DNA of 64,000 nucleotides from a virus: positions 64,001 to 128,000 of IMG/VR virus record IMGVR_UViG_3300040801_004532; one strand, 5' to 3'. Each line of letters opens with the position of its first letter. Position 1 is the stretch's first letter. The notes beneath the pieces were generated by a model. That model was given only the letters and a program-made list of their open reading frames with translations, did no database searches and had not been told where the DNA came from. A program made the translations under genes and the position numbers. Shown one piece after another: positions 27,188 through 35,215 of the stretch.

Positions 27188-27280
27188 TAAACCTTCTCCT
27201 TTCACAATTTGGTTTTTGTTACTCATTAAACAGTTTATCATCTCAAAAAATTTTATAGTTAAATTCTCATTGTCTATATA

Positions 27281-27288
27281 TATAAATA
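27281..27288 (+). promoter_or_regulatory. T4-late-promoter-like box
   Basis: TATAAATA within TATATATAAATAACTGAA, in the gap between divergent genes and 52 bases upstream of the plus-strand start at 27333. The same 18-base context recurs at 32173-32190 before another plus-strand block, supporting a real promoter. Confidence 0.5.
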
Positions 27289-27332
27289 ACTGAATGATAG
27301 AGCATTTGGTTTTCAAAAGAAAGGAGAACTGG

Positions 27333-27503
27333 GTGGATCGTGGATCAATCTTTACAATAATAATCGTATTCGCTCTATCATTAACTGGTGCTATTATAGG
27401 CATGTTGGTAGGCGCAATTGTTCTACCAACTCGTTTCCTTGATGGAAAAGTAAATTCCATTGGGGATATTTTAACCCCGCAAGATGATCGGGATAAAATT
27501 TAA
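27333..27503 (+). CDS. small single-helix membrane protein
   Basis: 56 residues from GTG 27333 behind AAAGGAGAACTGG. One transmembrane segment (about residues 5-30, FTIIIVFALSLTGAIIGML) and a short polar tail. No family recognised. Confidence 0.55.
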   Translation: MDRGSIFTIIIVFALSLTGAIIGMLVGAIVLPTRFLDGKVNSIGDILTPQDDRDKI

Positions 27504-27514
27504 AGGAGGAGAAA

Positions 27515-28030
27515 ATGACCGACTCGTTGATGGACAAGGCTTATCGATCCGGAAAAGGCGAAATCAATGAACCCACATCAAAAAAAGGATCCCCCATGAA
27601 ATCACCGAAAAAAGGCAACGTCTTCAGCAACATGTGGTTCGGTATCAAAACGATCGCGTTCATGGTCATCGTGGCATTCTCGTTTTACTCCGGGATGTAT
27701 GTGGTGTCGAGTCATCACACCGACCCCGAGGCCAAAATGACCGCCAGCATCGAACGCGCCCTGGCCAGCACCGAGAAGCAGCCGGTTATCGTCATCACGC
27801 CAGAACCGTCAATCATCGAACGAGCAAAGATGATGGTCGGCGTCGAAATTGAACGGCCCGTGGTTCACATCACCACGCAGGACGCGACAAATCTTCTCGG
27901 TATCGTATCCGATGAGCCGGGGTTTGTCAAGGCGGCCTTGACCGGCACCAAAGACCTGGCCCAAAAGACCTGGTCGGGAACAAAGGAAATTTCGGCGAAG
28001 ACCTACAACTGGGCTAAATTTTGGGATTAA
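27515..28030 (+). CDS. membrane-anchored protein of higher GC content
   Basis: 171 residues behind AAAGGAGGAGAAA. Basic N-terminus, one transmembrane helix (about residues 47-67, IAFMVIVAFSFYSGMYVV), then a Thr/Lys-rich outer domain ending in helical repeats (TGTKDLAQKTWSGTKEISAKTYNWAKF). Codons here are rich in C/G third positions (GTC, ATC, GCC, CTC), unlike all neighbours, suggesting recent transfer. No family recognised. Confidence 0.6.
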   Translation: MTDSLMDKAYRSGKGEINEPTSKKGSPMKSPKKGNVFSNMWFGIKTIAFMVIVAFSFYSGMYVVSSHHTDPEAKMTASIERALASTEKQPVIVITPEPSIIERAKMMVGVEIERPVVHITTQDATNLLGIVSDEPGFVKAALTGTKDLAQKTWSGTKEISAKTYNWAKFWD

Positions 28031-28116
28031 GCAATCCCAACCCCGCCTCGTAATCCTGCCAAAAATTGGAAGTTTGTCTGCGTGAATAGATGGGATTCGC
28101 AGCCCTACCCTTCTTT

Positions 28117-28153
28117 AAATATGAGCTTGGGTTCTCCAATGCTCATATTTTTT
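28117..28153. terminator. bidirectional Rho-independent terminator
   Basis: AAATATGAGC (28117-28126) pairs with GCTCATATTT (28141-28150), extended by TTGG/CCAA, followed by TTT and preceded by A-rich sequence on the other strand. It sits between convergent genes and overlaps the stop of the minus-strand gene. Confidence 0.8.
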
Positions 28154-29159
28154 GCCACTCTTTATAATTTTCATTATTTATATTGTCAAAAGACAATTTA
28201 TTATAACATGAAAATAATGCTGCAGTTCTCAATCTATCATAATAATCCAACCCCCACTTTATTTTTTTGTCTACATTATTTTCAGTTACATTTATTACAC
28301 ACTCTTCATCCTTAAAATATTTCAATAGTCTAACTGTATCTCTTAATATTAAGGGCGTTCCTGACCGTAAAATTTCTGTAGAAACCCGCGGACATCCATC
28401 TTTCAAATTACTAAAATTCAAACCCAATTTACTTTTGTTTAAAACAATATTTAGTTCAGGACGAGATAGGGGACCAAGGAAATCAATATTTGAAAGGTTA
28501 TATTTTTTTGCCAACTTTTTCCCTATTTCTGGCTTGTTTCCACAATGAGCAATTCTCAAATTTTTTAAGTCAGTTTTGGAAACAATACTCATAAATTTCT
28601 CTTGCCCTTTATATTTAATTTGAGTAAAATTGCATGGCCAGCAAATATCATAGACCTTTTCTAATGGAAGGGGTTTGAAGATTTTTGGTGATGCAGTTTT
28701 ATAGAATGGAATAGTTGAGTAACCTGATTTTATATCTCTTTCATCTTCAATAAGTACATGATCATATTTCCCGCCGTACTGCGGATATTGTCGAATTCCA
28801 GCACCCAAGTATAATTTCATACCAAAATGATTCGGATTCATTTTAGTTACTTGATCATATTCTTTGAATCCACCTCTCCAAAATGAAACGTCAGGGGATG
28901 GATAATCTAAGGTTTCTCTAAAGTTACAAACCCATCGCTGGATATACTTTTTACCATTTACATCAAAAACAATATCCTCTTTTTTATCTTTAGTTAATCT
29001 CCAAATTATAATTTCATTTGCTAAATTATTGTTTAATAGCCAAAGAGACAATAACATATAATAATCATGACAATTATCTTCAAATGATTTTAGGTCTTTA
29101 TATTTATGATAATATTCAAGTGGTATTAAATTACTTCTGAACAACCAAAAACTTTGCAT
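28143..29159 (-). CDS. glycosyltransferase, GT-B fold
   Basis: 338 residues. The C-terminal domain shows NLRIAHCGNKPEIGK, NIDFLGPLSRPELNIVLNKSKLGLNFS and CPRVSTEILRSGTPLILRD, the sugar-nucleotide site of GT4-like enzymes with the E-x(7)-E-like pattern weakened. The N-terminal half has no family I can name. It is separated from the main sugar cluster by the protease/ligase genes. Confidence 0.65.
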   Translation of the reverse strand: MQSFWLFRSNLIPLEYYHKYKDLKSFEDNCHDYYMLLSLWLLNNNLANEIIIWRLTKDKKEDIVFDVNGKKYIQRWVCNFRETLDYPSPDVSFWRGGFKEYDQVTKMNPNHFGMKLYLGAGIRQYPQYGGKYDHVLIEDERDIKSGYSTIPFYKTASPKIFKPLPLEKVYDICWPCNFTQIKYKGQEKFMSIVSKTDLKNLRIAHCGNKPEIGKKLAKKYNLSNIDFLGPLSRPELNIVLNKSKLGLNFSNLKDGCPRVSTEILRSGTPLILRDTVRLLKYFKDEECVINVTENNVDKKIKWGLDYYDRLRTAALFSCYNKLSFDNINNENYKEWQKI

Positions 29160-29349
29160 GATATTCCTTTCTTCGTGGAGATGGCGGGGAAGTAGGACGA
29201 TTGTACATTACCTGAAAGGCACATGTTTTTCCATTTAATCCAGGATATAATATACAACACCTTGCCCCAAGACCAAACAGACTTCTTTTTATATTTTTAT
29301 TTTTACACCATGCACCACAGTCATTATATTGACAATTGATATTAATCAT
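29131..29349 (-). CDS. small conserved Cys-rich protein
   Basis: 72 residues. CQYNDCGAWCKNKNIKRSLFGLGARCC contains six cysteines in the pattern C-x4-CGxWC-x-(N/D)-KxxKRSLFGxGxRxC seen in small phage proteins. Probably zinc binding. Function unknown. Its start overlaps the stop of the gene before it (ATGA). Confidence 0.6.
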   Translation of the reverse strand: MININCQYNDCGAWCKNKNIKRSLFGLGARCCILYPGLNGKTCAFQVMYNRPTSPPSPRRKEYHAKFLVVQK

Positions 29350-29498
29350 TCACATTCCTCCAAATCAATTTCTTCAACGATAGGTTCACATTCACGAAGG
29401 AATGATTTAATGGATTCTTCTCGGTTTTTTAATCGTTCTTCTTTCATTTTCTTAGCTGTTTCCTCATCCAAAACAACTACTGTCTTTGAGTGTAACAT
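29346..29498 (-). CDS. very small acidic helical protein
   Basis: 50 residues from ATG 29498 to TGA 29346. LDEETAKKMKEERLKNREESIKSF then an acidic end (VEEIDLEECE). It fits exactly between its neighbours, with four-base overlap downstream and a start just before the protease stop. No family recognised. Confidence 0.55.
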   Translation of the reverse strand: MLHSKTVVVLDEETAKKMKEERLKNREESIKSFLRECEPIVEEIDLEECE

Positions 29499-30407
29499 TT
29501 ATAGATCTCGCTCCCCTTTTAGCATATCTCTTGTAACAGAAAGGTCATTACAAGTCCATGCGTCCCACATAAAATCATTGATATATGAGTATGGAAGATA
29601 TCCGTATCCCCCTTGTCCCCAATATGGACCCCAGCTATTCTTAAATTTAATCAACTTTCTGCTATCATCATAACCAACAGCACAGATAGCATGACCGCCG
29701 TACATCTCATTTGGGTTTGCAGGATAAGGTACAATTCCATCGCTTCCAACATAAAAAATTTCTCTAAAACATGCTACTCCGATTGGAATTGGTCTTTCAA
29801 CTAAAGCAGCCTTGAGTTCGCTCAATGATTCAATTCTCCAATAGGATTCAATCATGTTCCATCTTGCAGTCATATTAGCCCAGCTAGCGGGTTTCCCATA
29901 ATCACTATCATTGTAAGGCCAAGCTTTTTCTTTTGGAACTCCAATTCTATTAAGAACCTTCATAGCAAATCTAATTGATGTTCCTTCTTCGTCTGGCCAA
30001 TAGTCAATCTCCTTACACTTCCAATATACCCACGCCTCAGAAAGGTCATAAACTTCTCCCTTTCTATGATCTTTTTTACCTTCCAAAACTTCTTCTTTAT
30101 GTTCTTTTGTTTCTTGCCATTCTTTCATAGCTGTTACAGCAAATCCAACACAGCTCCCCAAATATAGTTGGTCCTTAACTGGAGTCATAGCTGGAGTATG
30201 ATCAACTTTAGATGGCAATGAAAGAAGTACTTCATCAACAGAATCAACTGTTTTAAGAAGTCTTGTCTGAAATTTATAATCTCTCTCGTCTTCTGGATCT
30301 CGATAATATGTAAGAGGTCTTCTAAAATCCTGTGCTTCTAATTGACGATTTATGATCCTTTTAAAAAATTTTTTTCCTTTGATAATTAATTTTTTATAAT
30401 AAAACAT
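29499..30407 (-). CDS. papain-like (C1) cysteine protease
   Basis: 302 residues from ATG 30407 behind TAGGAGGAAAC. VKDQLYLGSCVGFA supplies the oxyanion Gln80 and nucleophile Cys86, YGGHAICAVGYD supplies His239, and FKNSWGPYWGQGGYGYLPY supplies Asn257. The first 65 residues resemble a short propeptide or targeting segment, basic and without a clear signal peptide. C1 proteases are rare in phages. It might process virion or host proteins. It lies between a sugar transferase and the ligase pair. Confidence 0.85.
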   Translation of the reverse strand: MFYYKKLIIKGKKFFKRIINRQLEAQDFRRPLTYYRDPEDERDYKFQTRLLKTVDSVDEVLLSLPSKVDHTPAMTPVKDQLYLGSCVGFAVTAMKEWQETKEHKEEVLEGKKDHRKGEVYDLSEAWVYWKCKEIDYWPDEEGTSIRFAMKVLNRIGVPKEKAWPYNDSDYGKPASWANMTARWNMIESYWRIESLSELKAALVERPIPIGVACFREIFYVGSDGIVPYPANPNEMYGGHAICAVGYDDSRKLIKFKNSWGPYWGQGGYGYLPYSYINDFMWDAWTCNDLSVTRDMLKGERDL

Positions 30408-30415
30408 GTTTCCTC

Positions 30416-31435
30416 CTAATATGACCATTCAGGTATTTGTTCCAACCTGACATCATATTTATTAGCTCTCTTATCTGGCCGTATTCTAAGAAATCCAGGA
30501 TGTGAAAATGTTATTGATTTGCTGCTCCCAATTAAATTATACACACCATTTTTAAACTCGTATGTTGGTGTTGGTGTTATTCTATTTCTAAAATAATTTA
30601 CCTCAATGATCAAATTTGGCTTTACAAAAAATTCACCCTTTTTAGAATACAAGGTGTTGTCTTTAATAAATTTATAAAGTGCCTGTCGTCTTTTCCTTTT
30701 AAATCCAGTACCAATTTTTGAACTACTTCGAAATTTACCATCTCGATCTATAAATGATGTAAGAAGATAAGATACCTCATCCTTACTCCATGCTTTCATA
30801 TCCTCATGCCCGGCACCAATTACAACAACATCAGCAGAAGATACAAATTTGATTTTGTAATTTTTACCATCAACATTTCTTCCGATAACACCATCGAATC
30901 CTTCAGCATTTAATGTTTCTTCATATAAATCTCTAAACTCTTTTAATCCACCAACAACCATTTTAGGTCTTGTAATATGTGGTAACCCATATGAACCCAA
31001 TGTTTTATCAAAGAAATGCAACGATTCCCTAAAGCTATATTTTTTATTATTTATTTCAATAACATCAAGCGGATAGTGATAAATCAAATCTTTGTTTTGT
31101 GGTTCGGCAAATCTTTTAACAACGCTTTGTGTTTTATTAAAAGGGAGAAGCCTTCCAGAAACTTTGGCTATCAATTCTCCAGGAATTTTGGCACTTTCAA
31201 TACCATTCTTTTTAAATAATGTTTCATACTCATTTATGGCTGGAATATCAACAATTTCCCTGGCTCTAGTAGTTTGAAAAAATGGTTTTGATCCTGCTTC
31301 ATAAACTAAGACTCCGAGCATTCCATCAACCTTCTGAATAAAATACCCACCAGAGAATTGTAATGAAACAAAATCATTATAAGAAATCTGTCTTAATCCA
31401 ATATCTTTTTTCCATTGTTCAGCATAATTTTTCAT
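30416..31435 (-). CDS. ATP-dependent DNA ligase-like protein
   Basis: 339 residues. IQKVDGMLGVL (K35) matches nucleotidyltransferase motif I (KxDG), PGELIAKV motif III, AEGFDGVIGR motif IV and YKIKF motif V. A C-terminal OB-like part follows (LIIEVNYFRN, PGFLRIRPDKR). The residue after KVDG is Met-Leu instead of Arg, a departure from most ligases. It starts within the end of the primase-like gene, so the two are coupled. Together they recall the LIG and POL modules of LigD. Confidence 0.75.
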   Translation of the reverse strand: MKNYAEQWKKDIGLRQISYNDFVSLQFSGGYFIQKVDGMLGVLVYEAGSKPFFQTTRAREIVDIPAINEYETLFKKNGIESAKIPGELIAKVSGRLLPFNKTQSVVKRFAEPQNKDLIYHYPLDVIEINNKKYSFRESLHFFDKTLGSYGLPHITRPKMVVGGLKEFRDLYEETLNAEGFDGVIGRNVDGKNYKIKFVSSADVVVIGAGHEDMKAWSKDEVSYLLTSFIDRDGKFRSSSKIGTGFKRKRRQALYKFIKDNTLYSKKGEFFVKPNLIIEVNYFRNRITPTPTYEFKNGVYNLIGSSKSITFSHPGFLRIRPDKRANKYDVRLEQIPEWSY

Positions 31436-32130
31436 ATCTTGAGTCTTGCCTCTCTTGGGTCAAATCGAAGAATCTTCTCATATGGAACTTCCATACACTT
31501 TAGCCCCCAAATTGATAATGAGTGAAGTCCAATATAATTACCCCTAACTTTATTTGGAGCTAGATCTAAATTTGGTATACCGGGACGCCTTTTCATTTCA
31601 ATTGTATAAATCTTTGCTAGTTCTGACTCACGTAAAAATTTACGAAGAAGGAATCTGATAGCATCAATTTTCATCTTTCTGCCAAAATTACAAACAACAT
31701 GAAATGATGTTTTACCAGTAAATCTTATAGACGCAGTTTGGACTATAGGCATTTTATCCATAACATAATTATAGACATCATAAGCCGCTTTTCTCGCCCA
31801 TCTAAATCCATCAGAAGGATCTATATCTATATCTATAATCCCAAAATCCTCATAGCTTCTCATTTCAGGAAAGAACGATACGGTTCTTCCAGTGATTACT
31901 GTATCGTAATTTCTATGAGTTAACTGTATGTTTCCACCTTTCCCTTTTCTGCGAATTATTGGTTTATTCAAATCGACCATAATCATAAGCATCACATCTC
32001 GACCCAGCGTTTGATTTAATACTTCATTCTTCACATTTTGATAATAATTCCAAATATCTATTTCTCTCAAACCACGAGGGTAAAATTTATTCTTTAAAAC
32101 TATGGTATCTGGGTGCTCTGGATAGCTCAT
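31432..32130 (-). CDS. archaeo-eukaryotic primase (LigD-POL-like)
   Basis: 232 residues. DIDIDPSDGFRWARKAA (100-116) gives the catalytic Asp pair of AEP polymerases, FTGKTSFHVV (about 137-146) the S-x-H motif, and DLAPNKVRGNYIGLHSLS the third motif. AEPs of this type prime DNA or fill gaps at double-strand breaks in bacterial end joining. The adjacent ligase-like gene supports a repair role. No Ku is visible here. Confidence 0.75.
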   Translation of the reverse strand: MSYPEHPDTIVLKNKFYPRGLREIDIWNYYQNVKNEVLNQTLGRDVMLMIMVDLNKPIIRRKGKGGNIQLTHRNYDTVITGRTVSFFPEMRSYEDFGIIDIDIDPSDGFRWARKAAYDVYNYVMDKMPIVQTASIRFTGKTSFHVVCNFGRKMKIDAIRFLLRKFLRESELAKIYTIEMKRRPGIPNLDLAPNKVRGNYIGLHSLSIWGLKCMEVPYEKILRFDPREARLKI

Positions 32131-32151
32131 CCATAATCCTCCAAATGGTTT

Positions 32152-32159
32152 TATTTATA
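32152..32159 (-). promoter_or_regulatory. T4-late-promoter-like box (minus strand)
   Basis: TATTTATA on the plus strand is TATAAATA on the minus strand, 22 bases upstream of the primase start at 32130. It faces away from the plus-strand box at 32177, giving a divergent pair. Confidence 0.4.
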
Positions 32160-32176
32160 TTTTGTTCTATTATATA

Positions 32177-32184
32177 TATAAATA
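32177..32184 (+). promoter_or_regulatory. T4-late-promoter-like box (plus strand)
   Basis: TATAAATA inside TATATATAAATAACTGAA, the same context as at 27281, 57 bases upstream of the plus-strand gene at 32241. Confidence 0.5.
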
Positions 32185-32240
32185 ACTGAAAAGGAGTTAA
32201 CCTGTAAATTATTAATCTACCCCAAAAGAAGGGAGGAACT

Positions 32241-32678
32241 ATGTGTTATACAGGGAGACTATTTGAGTTCGATTTTTGTGGTAAAGTAGTTGATTGTCAC
32301 AAAGGCGGAGCCGAATACCAACCATGGTATTCATCTATGAACCTTATCCGTAACAGATTCTCCAGAGAGGTAGATAAAAATCCAGCCCATTGGGATATAA
32401 GTGATCCCGATGGACTATGTAGCAACCTGTTCTATTATGTCGCTACAGCATTACAGGTTAACAACATGGAAGAACTGAAGGTCTTTCCAGCATTTGGATC
32501 GGCCTTCGATATCTACCACGGTATTGATCTCTTCTTCGAATATCGTGGGAAGTTCTGTACCATTGACCTGTCTTGTAATCCGAATAAGGATTCATATAAG
32601 GCAGATGTTATGATTTGCCCCGAAGACGAATTGGAAGAAATTGCAGCGGAGATTGCAAACGTATTGCTCAATAACTGA
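32241..32678 (+). CDS. hypothetical protein
   Basis: 145 residues behind AAGGGAGGAACT. It has YQPWYSSMNLIRNRFSREV and GIDLFFEYRGKFCTIDLSCNP in an alpha/beta domain with an acidic C-terminal helix. GC content is somewhat above neighbours. No family recognised. It sits alone with the next gene under a candidate late promoter. Confidence 0.6.
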   Translation: MCYTGRLFEFDFCGKVVDCHKGGAEYQPWYSSMNLIRNRFSREVDKNPAHWDISDPDGLCSNLFYYVATALQVNNMEELKVFPAFGSAFDIYHGIDLFFEYRGKFCTIDLSCNPNKDSYKADVMICPEDELEEIAAEIANVLLNN

Positions 32679-32725
32679 AAAGGAAGTAGCTGGTTCTTTA
32701 TAAACCAGAGAATGAGGAGGAATCA

Positions 32726-32911
32726 ATGTATGAGGGCAGAGATGTAATACTTCGTTCGTTCAAGGAAGAAATCCTTGAACTCATCCGAGATCATCGGTTC
32801 GTCGAAGCCGAGATGGTCTTGGCCCAAGCACCCTGCTCAGAGCGGCAGAGGTGTATATTTGTGCGTAAGTTCATGCCATGGCTCTCTATGAGCTATACGG
32901 CTACGGACTAA
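32726..32911 (+). CDS. small hypothetical protein
   Basis: 61 residues behind TGAGGAGGAATCA. A helical pair (VILRSFKEEILELIRDHRF, then AEMVLAQAPCSER). The leader carries a small hairpin CTGGTT...AACCAG at 32690-32708. No family recognised. Confidence 0.55.
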   Translation: MYEGRDVILRSFKEEILELIRDHRFVEAEMVLAQAPCSERQRCIFVRKFMPWLSMSYTATD

Positions 32912-32945
32912 AATCCACGGGGCTCTCATGGGGTGTCTTTCTCGG

Positions 32946-32978
32946 AAAGGAGATGTGAAATCTACATCTCCTTTTTTT
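32946..32978. terminator. bidirectional Rho-independent terminator
   Basis: AAAGGAGATGT (32946-32956) pairs with ACATCTCCTTT (32964-32974) and is followed by TTTT. It separates the convergent genes ending at 32911 and 32980. Confidence 0.85.
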
Positions 32979-32979
32979 G

Positions 32980-33276
32980 CTAACTTTTTTTATGGTTATA
33001 AATATGAATAATATTCAAAACTACAAGATCGCCCTTTAAAAACGGATGGTCTTTAACTAGATCTGTTATGACCTCAACAACAACATCACAGGAGCATATC
33101 TCTACAACTCGTCCCCAAATTCTTTCACCATTTTGATTAAACTCTAATAGATCACCAATATCAACATATCTAAGATTATTCAATGGTTTTGGAGACTCGT
33201 TACAAGAATAATATTTCTCAAGATCCCATGCATCTACACAGTCGATACAATTATAGTCATACTCATTACAGAACAC
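32980..33276 (-). CDS. hypothetical protein
   Basis: 98 residues. Cys-containing N-terminus (YNCIDCVDAW), then a beta-rich domain (YVDIGDLLEFNQNGERIWGRVVEI) resembling a small barrel. No family recognised. Overlaps the upstream gene by 11 bp. Confidence 0.55.
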   Translation of the reverse strand: MFCNEYDYNCIDCVDAWDLEKYYSCNESPKPLNNLRYVDIGDLLEFNQNGERIWGRVVEICSCDVVVEVITDLVKDHPFLKGDLVVLNIIHIYNHKKS

Positions 33277-33481
33277 AGGAGTTCCTCACACGGTCACACT
33301 CTCTTATATATTCGACCGGATCATTATCAAAAATACAACATTGAAGTTCATAGCTACTATCCATTAGATTTATTTTATTTGTTAAATATAGGTAGGCTTC
33401 CCACCTGTCAACATTATAAGAAAGCATTGCTGCAAGGGCCTCATGAGCGAATGAAATGAGTTCTTTTCTGTTATAATACAT
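33266..33481 (-). CDS. small helical hypothetical protein
   Basis: 71 residues, helical (LISFAHEALAAMLSYNVDRWEAYLYLTN) with a cysteine-containing end. No family recognised. Confidence 0.55.
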   Translation of the reverse strand: MYYNRKELISFAHEALAAMLSYNVDRWEAYLYLTNKINLMDSSYELQCCIFDNDPVEYIRECDRVRNSCVL

Positions 33482-33492
33482 TCTGGCCCCAT

Positions 33493-34167
33493 TTACTTAT
33501 CATATTTGACTCCATCAATTTCGTTAAGAATATCAAAAACACAATCTAAATCAAAATCAAAATTTAGTTTTTGTTCTTTTTTATATGCAAATGCTCGACT
33601 AGGATCAATCTTCTGATATTTTCTATTTTTTATTGTTCTCATTTTTTTGCGAAAATTAATATCTGGCTTTAGTCCACAATGCTTATAAATTTTAAATAGC
33701 ATATCATCAGGGTTTATTAACAAATCTTCATATTTAAATGTATATGTGTTATTCATCTTCATTATTTTCTTTGTAGCAACTGGAACAATCCCTTTATAGG
33801 TTCTTATTGGCTGTTCTAAATTTTTAATATATTTAAATTTATTTACATTTGAAACAGCAACATCATATGGATGCCTGATAATATGCAAGATTCGACTTTT
33901 ACTATTAAAAAATTTATTCCACTTTTCACAATATTTGATTATTGGAAATTTCCTTGCAGAAGGAAAATAGGGAACTTTTTCTCCCCAATTATCTTTGGTA
34001 ACATCAATGCCACGATTTTCAACAAATTGAATAAGGGTCTGCTTATCCTTGCAAATTTTCAAAAGAAAGTTTTCATGATAAATCCTTCTAACTTGTGGGT
34101 GTAATTGTAGCAATCGTCGAAGAAGAGTCGTTCCGCTCCTTTGGAAACCAACAACTAAAATATTCAT
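33493..34167 (-). CDS. sulfotransferase
   Basis: 224 residues from ATG 34167. VGFQRSGTTLLRRLL (residues 6-20) is the 5'-phosphosulfate-binding loop of PAPS sulfotransferases, and HIIRHPYDVAVSNVNK (about 105-120) the 3'-phosphate-binding element with Arg and Ser. It probably sulfates a carbohydrate, given its place at the edge of the sugar island. Its first 80 bases overlap the epimerase gene in another frame. Sulfotransferases are unusual in phages. Confidence 0.8.
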   Translation of the reverse strand: MNILVVGFQRSGTTLLRRLLQLHPQVRRIYHENFLLKICKDKQTLIQFVENRGIDVTKDNWGEKVPYFPSARKFPIIKYCEKWNKFFNSKSRILHIIRHPYDVAVSNVNKFKYIKNLEQPIRTYKGIVPVATKKIMKMNNTYTFKYEDLLINPDDMLFKIYKHCGLKPDINFRKKMRTIKNRKYQKIDPSRAFAYKKEQKLNFDFDLDCVFDILNEIDGVKYDK

Positions 34168-35215
34168 TAATAACCCCCACCATCCGCCTAGCAGATTGTC
34201 CATCATTCAACATACGAAGTTGATCTGGATAATTGCTTTTGGGAGGATTCTCTAATAAATTTATTACAGATGAAAATATCTTATCGCTATCAGGTTGACA
34301 TAATCTAGTTGTACCATAATTAATCGTATATTCAATATTTGAAGTATCCCTAATTGCAACGCAGGGAACGTCCAAAATAGAAGTTTCTTGTTGAACCCCA
34401 TCAGAATCTGTTATAACACAGGATGCATTTTTCATTAACTTAATAAAATCAAAATATCCAAGAGGGTCTAAAACATCAATCATTCCTGTGTGTTTCCATA
34501 ATCCAAATTCATCAATCATCTTACTTGTTCTTGGGTGAACAGTAAATACAACATGATGTTTTTCAGACAGTTTCGATAGCCCGATTATAATCTCTTCTAA
34601 GTTATCTTTTATATCTGTATTCACAGGTCTATGTATTTCAACTAATAAAAATAGGTCGTCATCATAAATTGGAGTCCGTTCAGTATAAAATAAAAGATTA
34701 TCAATCATTGGATCTCCAACAAGGTGAATCTTTTTTGAATCAATCCCCTCATTTAATAAGTTCCTTCTATCTTGTGGAGAAATTGGAAACAACAAGTCTG
34801 ACACATGATCTGTTACAATTCGATTTATTTCTTCGGGCATTTTTTTATCAAAAGATCTCATTCCAGCTTCCTGGTGGGCAATTGGTATGTGTAATTTAGC
34901 TGCAACAAGAGCACAACCCATAGTTGAATTTACATCACCAACAACCAGAACCATATCAGGTCTTTCATCAAGACAAACTTTCTCAAATCGATCCATTATC
35001 TTTGCAGTTTGTTCACCATGATTTCCGGAACCAACTTCTAAGTGTTTGTATGGCTCTTTTAAACCAAACTCTTTAAAAAACACTTCGTTCATATTGTAGT
35101 CATAATGCTGCCCAGTATGGATAATTTCATACTCAAAATCTCGTAAAATAAGCTCTCGCTCAATCGCAGCTATTTTCATAAAGTTCGGTCTTGCTCCGCC
35201 AATCAAGTAAATCAT
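34088..35215 (-). CDS. UDP-GlcNAc 2-epimerase family protein (WecB/WbpI-like)
   Basis: 375 residues. GARPNFMK, HTGQHYDYNMN, VVGDVNSTMGCALVAAKLHIPIAHQEAGMRS, EEINRIVTDHVSD and DSDGVQQE are the family signatures, with Asp, Glu and His of the UDP-sugar site. It inverts C2 of UDP-GlcNAc or of its 2,3-diacetamido uronic acid. With the WbpB-like and WbpD-like neighbours the latter (WbpI role) is plausible. The C-terminal 26 residues overlap the sulfotransferase. Confidence 0.85.
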   Translation of the reverse strand: MIYLIGGARPNFMKIAAIERELILRDFEYEIIHTGQHYDYNMNEVFFKEFGLKEPYKHLEVGSGNHGEQTAKIMDRFEKVCLDERPDMVLVVGDVNSTMGCALVAAKLHIPIAHQEAGMRSFDKKMPEEINRIVTDHVSDLLFPISPQDRRNLLNEGIDSKKIHLVGDPMIDNLLFYTERTPIYDDDLFLLVEIHRPVNTDIKDNLEEIIIGLSKLSEKHHVVFTVHPRTSKMIDEFGLWKHTGMIDVLDPLGYFDFIKLMKNASCVITDSDGVQQETSILDVPCVAIRDTSNIEYTINYGTTRLCQPDSDKIFSSVINLLENPPKSNYPDQLRMLNDGQSARRMVGVINEYFSCWFPKERNDSSSTIATITPTS

